From NCBI GenBank assembly GCA_027489455.1, contig JAIXZR010000184.1:1-38056 (forward strand): a stretch of 38,056 nucleotides of DNA. The letters run 5' to 3'. The notes beneath the pieces are model-generated. The model was not told the DNA's origin. It ran no database searches and saw only the letters and a program-made list of their open reading frames with translations. The translations under genes and the position numbers were made by a program. Each line of letters opens with the position of its first letter. The stretch's first letter is position 1. Below are positions 7,818-15,198 of the stretch, in pieces. This DNA comes from Rubrivivax sp. GTDB lineage: Bacteria; Pseudomonadota; Gammaproteobacteria; Burkholderiales; Burkholderiaceae_C.

Positions 7818-9908
7818 CTACAGCAGCGGCCGCTGGCGGCCGGTGGCCTGCCGCAGCAGGTCGCGCAGGCTGCGCAGCAGGAACATCGAGTTCGTCGACG
7901 CATAGCGCCACCACAGGCGGCGCGGGTCGGACAGCAGCCGGTGCAGCCACTCCAGGCCGGAGCGGCGCATCCACGGCGGCGCACGGTGGACGGTGCCGGC
8001 GTGGAAATCGAAGGCTGCGCCCAGGCCCATCATCACCGCCGGGATGCGCCCGCGGTGGTGGCCCAGCCAGCGCTCCTGCTTCGGGCAGCCCAGGCCGACG
8101 AAGAGCATGCCTACGCCGGCCTGCGTGATGTCGGCCACCAGGCGATCGTCTTCTTCGGGCGTGAGGTCCCGGAAGGGCGGCGAATGGCAGTAGGCCACCT
8201 GCAGCAGCGGGAAGTCGCGGCGCATCGCCGTCACCAGGCCGTCCAGCACTTCCGGGCGCGATCCGAACAGGCCGACCTTGATGCCGTGCTCCTGCGCTGC
8301 GGCGCAAGCCTTCCACATCGTGTCGGGGCCGTCGATGCGGTCCTGCTGGGCGTGGCCCTTCATGCGCAGCGTCCAGGCTACCGGGGCGCCGTCGGGCACC
8401 ACCATGTCGGCACCGCGCAGGGCCAGGCGGTGGCTTTCGCTGCGCGTGGCGGTGACGGCCGAATGCACGTTGCAGAAGCACACGGTGCGCGATTCGCCGG
8501 CCTCCGCCCACTGCACCAGCTGGGCCGTGACTTCGGCGCTGCCCAGCACGTCCACCGACTGGCCGATGACGGTGTCGCGCGTGCGCGCCAGCAGCCCGTG
8601 CTGGGCCGGGCGGCGCACGGCCATGCGCATCGTCGCCGGGCCCAGGGCCAGCGCACGGTAGTTGGCATAGACCGGGGCCAGCACGCTGGCGGGCTGGTAG
8701 TCGGCCACGGCTTCTACCGCCGTGCTGCGCCAGAAGCGCGCTGCGGTCAGGCCCTGCACCAGGCCGTCGGCGAAGGCCGGCACGTCGTGCCGCGCTACCA
8801 CCACGCCGTTGACGCCGTGGTGCACCACGCGCTTGACTTCGCCCACTTCGGTGGTGACCACGGGCGTGCCGCAGCCCAGGGCTTCCAGCAGGGCCATCGG
8901 CATGCCTTCATAGGCCGAGGACAGCGCGAACAGGTCGGATGCCTGCAGCACGCGGGCGATCGTGTCCTGCGCCTGCAGGCCCAGGAAGCGCACGCGCTGC
9001 TGCAGCCCGAGCGCGCGCACGCGGGCTTCCAGCTCCTGCCGCAGCACGCCGTTGCCGATCAGCAGCAGCACGGCGTCCTGCCCCGGGCCATGCTCGCCGG
9101 GCGTGACGGCGCGCGCGAAGGCTTCGATCAGAAGCCCCGGGTTCTTCTGCGTGTCCAGCCGGCCGACGAAGCTCACCCACTGCGATTGCGGCGGCAGGTT
9201 GTATTCGGCCGCGATGCTGTCGCGCAGCGATTGGCGGCGGGCATCGGACACCGGATGGAAGACATCCGCGTCCACCCAGGTGGGCACGAAGCGCACGCGC
9301 GCGCCCAGGCCCGGGTAGCGCTGGCGCAGCGTGATCACGCCGCTGTCGCGCACGCACCAGGCGCTGGAGAGCTGCTCGACGGCGCGGCGCTCGAGCTGCT
9401 CGTAGGCGGCGGGCAGATTGCGCCAGAGGTTGTCGGACGCGGTGCTGGCGATGACCTTCGGGTCCTGGTGGAAGAAGGCGTTCTTCGGCCGCGGGTCGTC
9501 CAGGTACAGCAGGCTGGGTTCGGGGCGGTGGAAATCGTAGACGTCGAAGCCGCCGCGCAGCCGCGCGCGGTGCTTGTACGCGCCCGCGGTGTAGCGCAGC
9601 GACAGCGGCACCTTGCCGCGCGTGCCGGCGTCGGCCACGCTGACGACGGGGAAGAAGGTGTAGTCGCGCTGGCCGGCGCGGCACAGGGTCCAGCGGCCCT
9701 CGGGGCGGGCTTCGGTGTCGGTGGTCATGCCCACCAGGCTGAACTCGATGTCCTCGGGCGCCCACTTGATGAGGCCGCGGATGAAGGTGTCGATGCCGCC
9801 CGGCACCACGCCCGCCGGATCGGCCGGGTAGAAGATGCGGACCTTGGCCAGCGCCTGCGCAGCCGGCGCGGCGGGGGCCGCCACCCGGGGACGTGGACGC
9901 GGCTTCAT
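7818..9908 (-). CDS. Bifunctional glycosyltransferase: GT4 fused to GT26 (WecG/TagA/CpsF)
   Basis: A 696-residue protein made of two complete transferases. Residues about 22-420 are a GT4 enzyme: glycine loop near VVPGGIDTFIRGL, donor-domain WVSFVGRLDTQKNPGLL (about 244-260), and EX7E with Glu334 and Glu342 in YEGMPMALLEAL. Residues about 443-690 are a GT26 domain: CNVHSAV (about 478-484), the catalytic-site PDG at 505-507 (Asp506), the family signature GLGCPKQERW at 605-614, and the C-terminal WLHRLLSDPRRLWWRY segment that binds membrane. GT26 includes GumM, which adds the second beta-1,4-glucose of the xanthan backbone, and TagA/WecG, which add ManNAc-type sugars. The fusion would add two sugars in sequence. 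Its start overlaps the polymerase stop by four bases (ATGA). The domain assignment is firm; sugar identities are inferred only. Confidence 0.9.
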   Translation of the reverse strand: MKPRPRPRVAAPAAPAAQALAKVRIFYPADPAGVVPGGIDTFIRGLIKWAPEDIEFSLVGMTTDTEARPEGRWTLCRAGQRDYTFFPVVSVADAGTRGKVPLSLRYTAGAYKHRARLRGGFDVYDFHRPEPSLLYLDDPRPKNAFFHQDPKVIASTASDNLWRNLPAAYEQLERRAVEQLSSAWCVRDSGVITLRQRYPGLGARVRFVPTWVDADVFHPVSDARRQSLRDSIAAEYNLPPQSQWVSFVGRLDTQKNPGLLIEAFARAVTPGEHGPGQDAVLLLIGNGVLRQELEARVRALGLQQRVRFLGLQAQDTIARVLQASDLFALSSAYEGMPMALLEALGCGTPVVTTEVGEVKRVVHHGVNGVVVARHDVPAFADGLVQGLTAARFWRSTAVEAVADYQPASVLAPVYANYRALALGPATMRMAVRRPAQHGLLARTRDTVIGQSVDVLGSAEVTAQLVQWAEAGESRTVCFCNVHSAVTATRSESHRLALRGADMVVPDGAPVAWTLRMKGHAQQDRIDGPDTMWKACAAAQEHGIKVGLFGSRPEVLDGLVTAMRRDFPLLQVAYCHSPPFRDLTPEEDDRLVADITQAGVGMLFVGLGCPKQERWLGHHRGRIPAVMMGLGAAFDFHAGTVHRAPPWMRRSGLEWLHRLLSDPRRLWWRYASTNSMFLLRSLRDLLRQATGRQRPLL

Positions 9909-11311
9909 GCCTGTGCCCCTGCCCAGCGGCGCGGTGCCGGCCGCAGGCCTGGCCGTGCTGCGGCCTGCGGCCGAGGCAGGGCCGCCGCGCATTGCAGGGC
10001 CACTGCCAGGATCATCAGCGCCGGGGTCTTGGCCGCCAGCGAGTTGCCGCCGCTGGCGACCAGGAAGAACATCACCGTGGCCACCTTGAGCGGCGTGCGC
10101 GACTGCCGCCACAGGTGCCGCACCAGCAGGCCCAGGCCGACGAGGAAGAGCACGAAGCCGACGATGCCCAGCAGGATCAGCAGGTTGATCCAGAAGTTCT
10201 CGATCGCCTCGTAGCGGAAATCAATGCCCACGCGCGCGGCCACGCCCTCGATGCGCTCGATCGGGATGCCGAACCACAGGTCGTCGCCGTGGATGTAGTC
10301 CAGCACGTCGAAGGCCAGCACGCGCACGCTGGCGCTGTTGTCCCAGACCAGGTTCTTGAAGATGCGCTCGCCCAGCCGCGTGGTGGCCACCACCACGGCC
10401 AGCGCTGCGCTGGCCAACGCCAGGCCCACCAGCCCGCCGGTGATCTGCAGGTAGTTGTACTGGCCGCGCAGCAGGCGCAGCGCCATGGGGATGGCGGCCA
10501 GCAGCGCGTAGACCGCGGCCGCCGCCAGGCTGCTGCGGCTGCCGAAGGCCAGCAGCGCCAGCACCAGCAGCCCGTAGGCCAGCAGCCGCGTGCGCAGCGA
10601 CCAGGGCATCACTGCCACCACCGGCAGCAGCACGATGGTGACGAGCGAGTTCGCCAGCGGGTGGCCCATGAAGGCCGAGGCGCGGAAGTGATATTCCTCG
10701 ACGATGCCCTCGCGCCCGGCCAGCAGCGGGATCAGCCGCTTGCTGGTGGCGCTCTCGGCGATCGCCAGGCAGGCGTTGACCAGCAGCAGCACCATCATCA
10801 GCTGGATGAGCTCGCGCCGCCGTGCGGGGTCGTGCAGCAGCACGGTGAGCAGCGCCACGCCCGGGGCCACCAGCGTGTCGATGAAGAAAGCCTGGCCCGC
10901 GGTGCCATGACGCAGCACCGCCCAGGCCAGCACGCCCACCATGCACAGCAGGAAGCCTGCCGGCAGCGGGTGCCGGCGCGCTTGCGCCAGCAGCGCGGCC
11001 AGCGGGTTGCCATGGCTGGCCAGCGACAGCGCCCAGGCCAGGAAGAGCACGTAGGTGCCAGGGTGGATCTTGGCCGGGAAGGGGCCCCAGGGCAGGTCGT
11101 AGGGGATGCCGGCGGCGTGCAGCGCCTGCGGCGAGACCATCATCCGCAGCACCACGCCAGCCACCAGCAGCCACCAGGCCAGGCGGCGCAGGCCGGCGTC
11201 GGGTACCACGGGCGATACCAGGCTGCCGGGGATGATCACCTGGCCGGCCGGCGGCCGGCGCAGTGGGTGCGGCGGGCGCGGGGCAGCGGCCATGGCGGGG
11301 CGGCTGTCCAT
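9905..11311 (-). CDS. VpsF-like polysaccharide polymerase (Wzy/O-antigen ligase type)
   Basis: A 468-residue integral membrane protein with about ten to eleven predicted helices and a large periplasmic loop (about 310-365, containing DNSASVRVLAFDVLDYI and the segment RYEAIENFWINLL). The layout matches VpsF-family and other Wzy-like polymerases, which join lipid-linked repeat units on the periplasmic face of the inner membrane. The ESATSKRLIP and FRASAFMGHPLANS segments resemble the conserved loops of O-antigen ligase domain proteins. The first 35 residues are proline- and arginine-rich and cytoplasmic. The start ATG shares one base with the GH5 stop codon (TGATG), and the stop overlaps the fusion transferase start by four bases. 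Wzy proteins have little sequence conservation, so the family name is moderately certain and the linkage formed is unknown. Confidence 0.8.
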   Translation of the reverse strand: MDSRPAMAAAPRPPHPLRRPPAGQVIIPGSLVSPVVPDAGLRRLAWWLLVAGVVLRMMVSPQALHAAGIPYDLPWGPFPAKIHPGTYVLFLAWALSLASHGNPLAALLAQARRHPLPAGFLLCMVGVLAWAVLRHGTAGQAFFIDTLVAPGVALLTVLLHDPARRRELIQLMMVLLLVNACLAIAESATSKRLIPLLAGREGIVEEYHFRASAFMGHPLANSLVTIVLLPVVAVMPWSLRTRLLAYGLLVLALLAFGSRSSLAAAAVYALLAAIPMALRLLRGQYNYLQITGGLVGLALASAALAVVVATTRLGERIFKNLVWDNSASVRVLAFDVLDYIHGDDLWFGIPIERIEGVAARVGIDFRYEAIENFWINLLILLGIVGFVLFLVGLGLLVRHLWRQSRTPLKVATVMFFLVASGGNSLAAKTPALMILAVALQCAAALPRPQAAARPGLRPAPRRWAGAQA

Positions 11312-12486
11312 CAGGCGCGGCCTGCGCTGGCGGGCGCCTTCAAGCCCAGCGCGGCATAGGCCTGTGCGTCCAGGCTGCGACGGCCGGCCTGGCCCGGCTG
11401 GGCCGATTGCTGGGTGATGCCGAAGATGTCGGTGTAGTCCCAGAGCGTCCAGCCGATGCCCTGGGCTTCCAGCGCGCGGCGCACGTCGGCCATCCAGCGG
11501 TAGCGCGAGGCGGGGTCGACGTTGGCGCGGATGCAGCCGAATTCATTGCACAGCACGCGCACGCCCTTCTCGCGCGCCCACTGGCCGGCGCGGGCCATCT
11601 CGGCGTTCATCCGTGCGGCGCCCCAGCCGGCCTTCAGGTGATCGGCCATCTCCTGCGCGGCGCGCGGGTGCGGCTTGCGCAGGGGCAGGGCGCTGTCGTG
11701 CGCAGCGTCGGGCGGGTAGCGCAGGCCGTGGCGCAGGCCGGCGGTGGTGTAGCGCTCGTCCTGCCATACCGCGCCCTGGTGGGTGAAGAGGAAGGGCTCG
11801 TAGAAGTGGTAGACGTAGGCCACGGACGCCCGGTGGGGGCCGCGCTCGACGTCCAGCCCGGCCATGGCTTCGAAGCTGCCGCCGCGCGAGCCGGCCAGCA
11901 GCACCAGGTGCTGCGGGGCCTGGGCGCGCACGGTGTCCAGCAGCCGGCGCTGCAGGTCGGGCCAGCGGAAGCGCTTCAGCCCGTAGTACTGCGGCTCGTT
12001 GAAGAGCTCGAAGGCCACGCGCTCGCGCGGGCTGCCGGCAAAGGCGCGTGCCAGCTGCTGCCACAGGCGCAGCAGCTCGGGCTCGGTCTCGGGGCGGTCT
12101 TCGATGATCTGCTTGTCCGCCGGCTCCATGTGCAGGTCGATCACGACCTCGAGCCCGGCTTCCACGGCCAGCGCCACGGCCTGCTGCAGCTCGGGCAGGA
12201 AGGCCAGCGTGCCGCCGCGCAGAGGGTGCCAGCCGCCGACCACCGGGTCGACGGGGATGCGCACGTGGTCCAGCCCCAGCGTCTTGAGCTGGCGCAGCTC
12301 CGGGCCGGTCAGGCCCTGGCCGCGTTCGTATTCGAACCAGTGCGACAGGTTCAGGCCGCGCGCCAGCCGGGGCAGGCGGGCGGCCGGCGCGGACGTGGCC
12401 TCCGCTGGCGCCGCGGCGATGCCTGCAGCCCCGGCGGCGGCAGCGCGCAGCAGGCTGCGCCGGCAGGGGCCGGGGGAGGAAGTCAT
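11311..12486 (-). CDS. GH5-family endoglucanase-like glycanase with Tat-like signal
   Basis: A 391-residue secreted enzyme. The N-terminus contains CRRSLLRAAAAGAAGIAAAPA, a twin-arginine type signal peptide, so export to the periplasm in a folded state is likely. The mature part is a GH5 (beta/alpha)8 barrel: RGLNLSHWFEY at the start, HVRIPVDPVV, VVIDLHMEP, the acid/base Glu164 in FELFNEP, YVYHFYEP, the nucleophile Glu315 in CNEFG, and WTLWDY (345-350) near the end. GH5 enzymes of this type cut beta-1,4-glucans or mannans. Placed between the co-polymerase and the polymerase genes, it probably edits chain length or releases stalled polymer in the periplasm. The start ATG overlaps the co-polymerase stop by four bases (ATGA), and its stop shares one base with the polymerase start. 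It is the second glycanase of the operon. The true substrate is not known. Confidence 0.88.
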   Translation of the reverse strand: MTSSPGPCRRSLLRAAAAGAAGIAAAPAEATSAPAARLPRLARGLNLSHWFEYERGQGLTGPELRQLKTLGLDHVRIPVDPVVGGWHPLRGGTLAFLPELQQAVALAVEAGLEVVIDLHMEPADKQIIEDRPETEPELLRLWQQLARAFAGSPRERVAFELFNEPQYYGLKRFRWPDLQRRLLDTVRAQAPQHLVLLAGSRGGSFEAMAGLDVERGPHRASVAYVYHFYEPFLFTHQGAVWQDERYTTAGLRHGLRYPPDAAHDSALPLRKPHPRAAQEMADHLKAGWGAARMNAEMARAGQWAREKGVRVLCNEFGCIRANVDPASRYRWMADVRRALEAQGIGWTLWDYTDIFGITQQSAQPGQAGRRSLDAQAYAALGLKAPASAGRA

Positions 12487-13994
12487 CGCACCGTGGCCGG
12501 GATCGCGCCCAGCAGCGGCAGGCCCAGGTCGCGCTGCACGTCGGCGGGGGTGAGGAAGGTGTCGCGCCACATCGCGCTGAGGAAGGCCACGAACACGCCC
12601 AGGCCCAGGCTCAGGATCACGCCCAGCATCAGCACCAGCGTGCGCTTGGATTCGGCCTGCGTGGGCACGGCCGGGCGCTGCACCACGCTGACGTTGCTCT
12701 TGCGCTGGCTGTCCAGATCGGTCAGCACGCGCTCGTCGCGCAGGCGCTTGGCGGCGGCCTCGTACTGCACCTCGGCCAGGCGGCGCTCGCGTTCCAGCGT
12801 GCGCAGCTCGCTTTCGCTGCGCGCCAGCTCGGCCAGGCGCTTGTCGATCGCCGCGCGCTGGGCACCCAGCGCGGCCAGGCCCGATTGCGACTGGCTGGCA
12901 TCGGCCGCGCTCTTCACGAGATCGGTCTCGGCGCCGTCGCGCACGGGGCTGCGGCCGGTGCGCACCGATTGCGGCGGCTGCGCTTCCAGCAGGCGCAGGT
13001 GCTCGTTGACGCGCTCGATGTCGGCGCGCACGTCCTGCACCTGCGCTTCGGTGTCGAAGAACTTGCTGCTGGCCTCGCGTTCCTTGAGCTTGAGCTCCAG
13101 CAGAAGCTTGCGCGCGCTTTCGGCGGCTTCGCCGCGCGAGGTGTCGGTGGACAGCTTCACCTCGGCCGGGATGCGCACGAGCTGGTTGCTCAGGGCGTTC
13201 TTGCGCCCGTCGGCCTGCGCCAGCGCGAGGTTGATCTCGGTCTGCCGGCGCTCGATCTCGCTGCGCTGCGCCAGCAGCAGGCTCTGCTCTTCGGTGAAGG
13301 ACAGGATGCCGCGCTCCTGCTTGAAAGCGGCCAGCCGTGCCTCGGCGGTGTTCAGCTGGATGCGGCGCGCGCCCAGCTCGGCTTCTGCCTGGCCGTTGCT
13401 GGCGCTGGAAAACACCTGCCGGCGCTTGTTCAGGTAGCTGTCGATGACTTCATCCAGCACCTTGGCCGCGACCTCGGGCTCCTTGTGGCTGAAGTTCACC
13501 TGCAGCAGGTTCGACCCCTTCAGCAACTCGGCGCCCAGGGCTTTTTCCAGCGCCATCGCGGCCTGGGCCTGCTGCACTGGCGTGGCGGTGCGGTTGGTGG
13601 TGATGTCGGGGTAGACGTTGGCCACGCCCATCTTCGTGATCACGCCTTCCAGCACGTCGCGGCTGGTCAGGATCTTGGCTTCGGCTACCAGCGTCTGCTC
13701 ACGGTCATACGGCAGCGGCTGGGCGTTGGTGGGGTCGCCGGTCTCGGGGGTGTAGACGTACTCGCGGCCCAGGCGCAGCAGCAGCGAGGCTTCGGCCGTG
13801 AACTTCTTGGGCATGCCTGCGACCACCAGCAGCGTCAGCACCAGGCCCGCCAGCACGGCCGCGGCGATGCGCCGGCGGTCATGGAAGGCGATCGTGACCA
13901 GGTCGCGCATCGTCACGCGGCCGGAGATCGGGCTCACCCCCATGCGGTCGAAGTGCGTGGTGTCCAGTTGCGTTTCCTGCCACGCGCTGCTCAT
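12483..13994 (-). CDS. Wzc/GumC-like polysaccharide co-polymerase (chain-length determinant)
   Basis: A 503-residue inner-membrane protein of the Wzz/GumC family. One membrane helix lies at about 43-61 (AAAVLAGLVLTLLVVAGM) and a second at about 455-478 (TLVLMLGVILSLGLGVFVAF). Between them is a large periplasmic part with a Wzz-type start (FTAEASLLLRLGREYVYTP) and long heptad-rich coiled coils (about 210-440). The short C-terminal cytoplasmic tail contains the typical LTPADVQRDLGLPLLGAIP and no kinase domain. In such systems the kinase or ATPase is a separate protein; the only candidate here is the degenerate CpsD-like protein at 7123-7761. It sets chain length and links the polymerase to the outer-membrane exporter. 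The gene starts 11 bases after the exporter stop codon and its end overlaps the GH5 start by four bases. Confidence 0.9.
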   Translation of the reverse strand: MSSAWQETQLDTTHFDRMGVSPISGRVTMRDLVTIAFHDRRRIAAAVLAGLVLTLLVVAGMPKKFTAEASLLLRLGREYVYTPETGDPTNAQPLPYDREQTLVAEAKILTSRDVLEGVITKMGVANVYPDITTNRTATPVQQAQAAMALEKALGAELLKGSNLLQVNFSHKEPEVAAKVLDEVIDSYLNKRRQVFSSASNGQAEAELGARRIQLNTAEARLAAFKQERGILSFTEEQSLLLAQRSEIERRQTEINLALAQADGRKNALSNQLVRIPAEVKLSTDTSRGEAAESARKLLLELKLKEREASSKFFDTEAQVQDVRADIERVNEHLRLLEAQPPQSVRTGRSPVRDGAETDLVKSAADASQSQSGLAALGAQRAAIDKRLAELARSESELRTLERERRLAEVQYEAAAKRLRDERVLTDLDSQRKSNVSVVQRPAVPTQAESKRTLVLMLGVILSLGLGVFVAFLSAMWRDTFLTPADVQRDLGLPLLGAIPATVR

Positions 13995-14005
13995 GCCGGC
14001 GCGGC

Positions 14006-14743
14006 TCACTGCAGGGCTCCGTTGCGGTTGATGGTGTAGCTGAAGCCCAGGCTGATGGGCAGCACGCGGCGCACCCACTGGTCCACCCACAGGCCCATGT
14101 TGGCGATGCCGCTGCGCGGCACCAGCACCACGTCGTAAGGCGCCAGGGCCAGGTCCTGTGCGCCTTCACGGCCTTCCATCACGGCCTGCAGGTCGAGCTT
14201 GATCGTCATGCGCTGGCCCCCCGGGCCCTGACGCAGCACCGTGATGTCGGCCGCCTGGGCCGTGTCCTTGAGGCCTTCGGCGGCCATCACCGCCTGCAGT
14301 GCCGTCAGCGGGCCGGCCAGGTTCTGCACGCCGGGGCGTGCGACCTCGCCGCCGACGAAGATGCGCTGCGAAGGGATGTTGCCCTGCACGTTGATCACGA
14401 CCTGCGGCCGCCGCACACGTGTGGCCAGTGCGGCCTGCACCAGATCGCTGAGCTCGGCCAGCGTGAAGCCCACGACCTTGATCTCGCCCAGCATCGGCAG
14501 CGACACCGTGCCATCGCCCCGCACCACCGCGGCGGTGTTGAGCTCAGGCGTGTAGAGGAAGCGGAAGTTCAGCTCGTCACCCGCCCCCACGCGGTACGCC
14601 GGTGCCGGGCCGGCTGCGGCGGCCTGCGCGTGGGCGCCTTGTGGCAGCAGCAGGGCCAGCAGCCAGGCGACAGCCAGGGCCCAGGCCAGCCTGCCGGCGC
14701 AACGGCGGGCAGGGGCGAAAGGGTGGTGCGAAGCGCGATGCAT
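14006..14743 (-). CDS. Outer-membrane polysaccharide export protein (OPX/Wza family)
   Basis: A 245-residue exported protein. A signal peptide (arginine-rich start, then LAWALAVAWLLALLLPQGAHAQ, cut after AHA) is followed by the polysaccharide-export domain (PAYRVGAGDELNFRFLYTPEL, about 47-67; DGTVSLPMLGEIKVVG) and a SLBB domain (RIFVGGEVARPGVQ). It lacks a lipobox cysteine and the second SLBB repeats of E. coli Wza (about 380 residues), so it is a short OPX type; a terminal segment ending in SLGFSYTIN may pack on a partner. It forms the periplasmic part of the exit channel with the co-polymerase. This is the first gene of the operon, downstream of the 455-base divergent intergenic region. The open frame extends upstream to 15130, but that part has no family similarity and lies before the signal peptide, so the ATG at 14743 is the start. 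Confidence 0.88.
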   Translation of the reverse strand: MHRASHHPFAPARRCAGRLAWALAVAWLLALLLPQGAHAQAAAAGPAPAYRVGAGDELNFRFLYTPELNTAAVVRGDGTVSLPMLGEIKVVGFTLAELSDLVQAALATRVRRPQVVINVQGNIPSQRIFVGGEVARPGVQNLAGPLTALQAVMAAEGLKDTAQAADITVLRQGPGGQRMTIKLDLQAVMEGREGAQDLALAPYDVVLVPRSGIANMGLWVDQWVRRVLPISLGFSYTINRNGALQ

Positions 14744-14861
14744 GGTCAGGAAGCGGGTTTCGATGTGCCGGTCGGGTGCTGCTGTCGGGCCCGGTTGCAG
14801 CCCCAGCGGGGCAGCATGGCCGGGCCTGCCGGAATGTGTTGCCGAGCCCAGAAAAATGAAG

Positions 14862-14877
14862 CAGAACTTACGTTCTG
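14862..14877. promoter_or_regulatory. Perfect inverted repeat CAGAAC-N4-GTTCTG, candidate operator
   Basis: Six-base arms separated by TTAC form a 16-base perfect dyad about 120 bases upstream of the export gene start, in the AT-rich patch of the divergent region. The size fits a dimeric helix-turn-helix regulator site. No cognate regulator is encoded next to it, so the factor is unknown. Confidence 0.4.
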
Positions 14878-14925
14878 TAACGCCCGTGCTCCAGGGCTCA
14901 GAGCGTGCACAAATAGTATTCGTCC

Positions 14926-14952
14926 GGCCTTGCGCCTTGGGCCTGCAAGGCC
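14926..14952. repeat. Inverted repeat GGCCTTGC-N11-GCAAGGCC
   Basis: Two eight-base arms are perfect complements. It lies about 50 bases from the CAGAAC dyad in the same divergent region. It could be a second operator or an RNA hairpin in the leader of the export operon; no T-tract follows, so a terminator is unlikely. Confidence 0.35.
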
Positions 14953-15050
14953 CCCCGAAGCGCGGGAGCGCTGGCAGCGGTGCCGCGCAAAACCTCGAAA
15001 AATGCCACGCCCGCTGCGGCGTTCGCGCCTGAGGCCTCACACGCTGGCAA

Positions 15051-15069
15051 GGCGTGGACTTGTCACGCC
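15051..15069. repeat. Inverted repeat GGCGTG-N7-CACGCC
   Basis: Six-base perfect arms lie 130-148 bases upstream of the cupin gene start. In DNA this rich in G and C such a dyad can arise by chance, so it is only a weak operator candidate. Confidence 0.25.
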
Positions 15070-15198
15070 ATGGCCTCGCAAACGAGGGGGCCTGCGGCAC
15101 GTGGCGGCTGGCGACAATCCGTCTGACCAAGCGGCCCTGCCACAGACCGGGTCTGCCCGCGCAGCGCGGGGCCGACCTGCCACCCTCACCCCGACAGC

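Larger units (their letters stand above)
14744..15198. promoter_or_regulatory. Divergent control region between the export operon and the modification genes
   Basis: This 455-base stretch separates the minus-strand polysaccharide operon from the plus-strand cupin gene and contains no convincing gene. It includes the most AT-rich patch of this part of the window (about 14850-14920), as expected for promoters. I could not assign -35/-10 hexamers or a sigma-54 site with confidence. Three inverted repeats are listed separately. Confidence 0.6.

Noticed and set aside
7692..10214. An 840-codon plus-strand open frame opposite the fusion glycosyltransferase
   Set aside because: His-, Gln- and Arg-rich antisense shadow; the minus strand has complete GT4 and GT26 motif sets.
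14744..15130. N-terminal extension of the export protein up to 15130
   Set aside because: The extra residues precede a good signal peptide, are Arg/Pro-rich and have no family match; they cover the promoter region.
14744..15198. Sigma-54 or sigma-70 promoter for the polysaccharide operon
   Set aside because: No GG-N10-GC pair with sigma-54 flanks and no acceptable -35/-10 pair was found; TACTAT near 14911 lacks a -35 partner.
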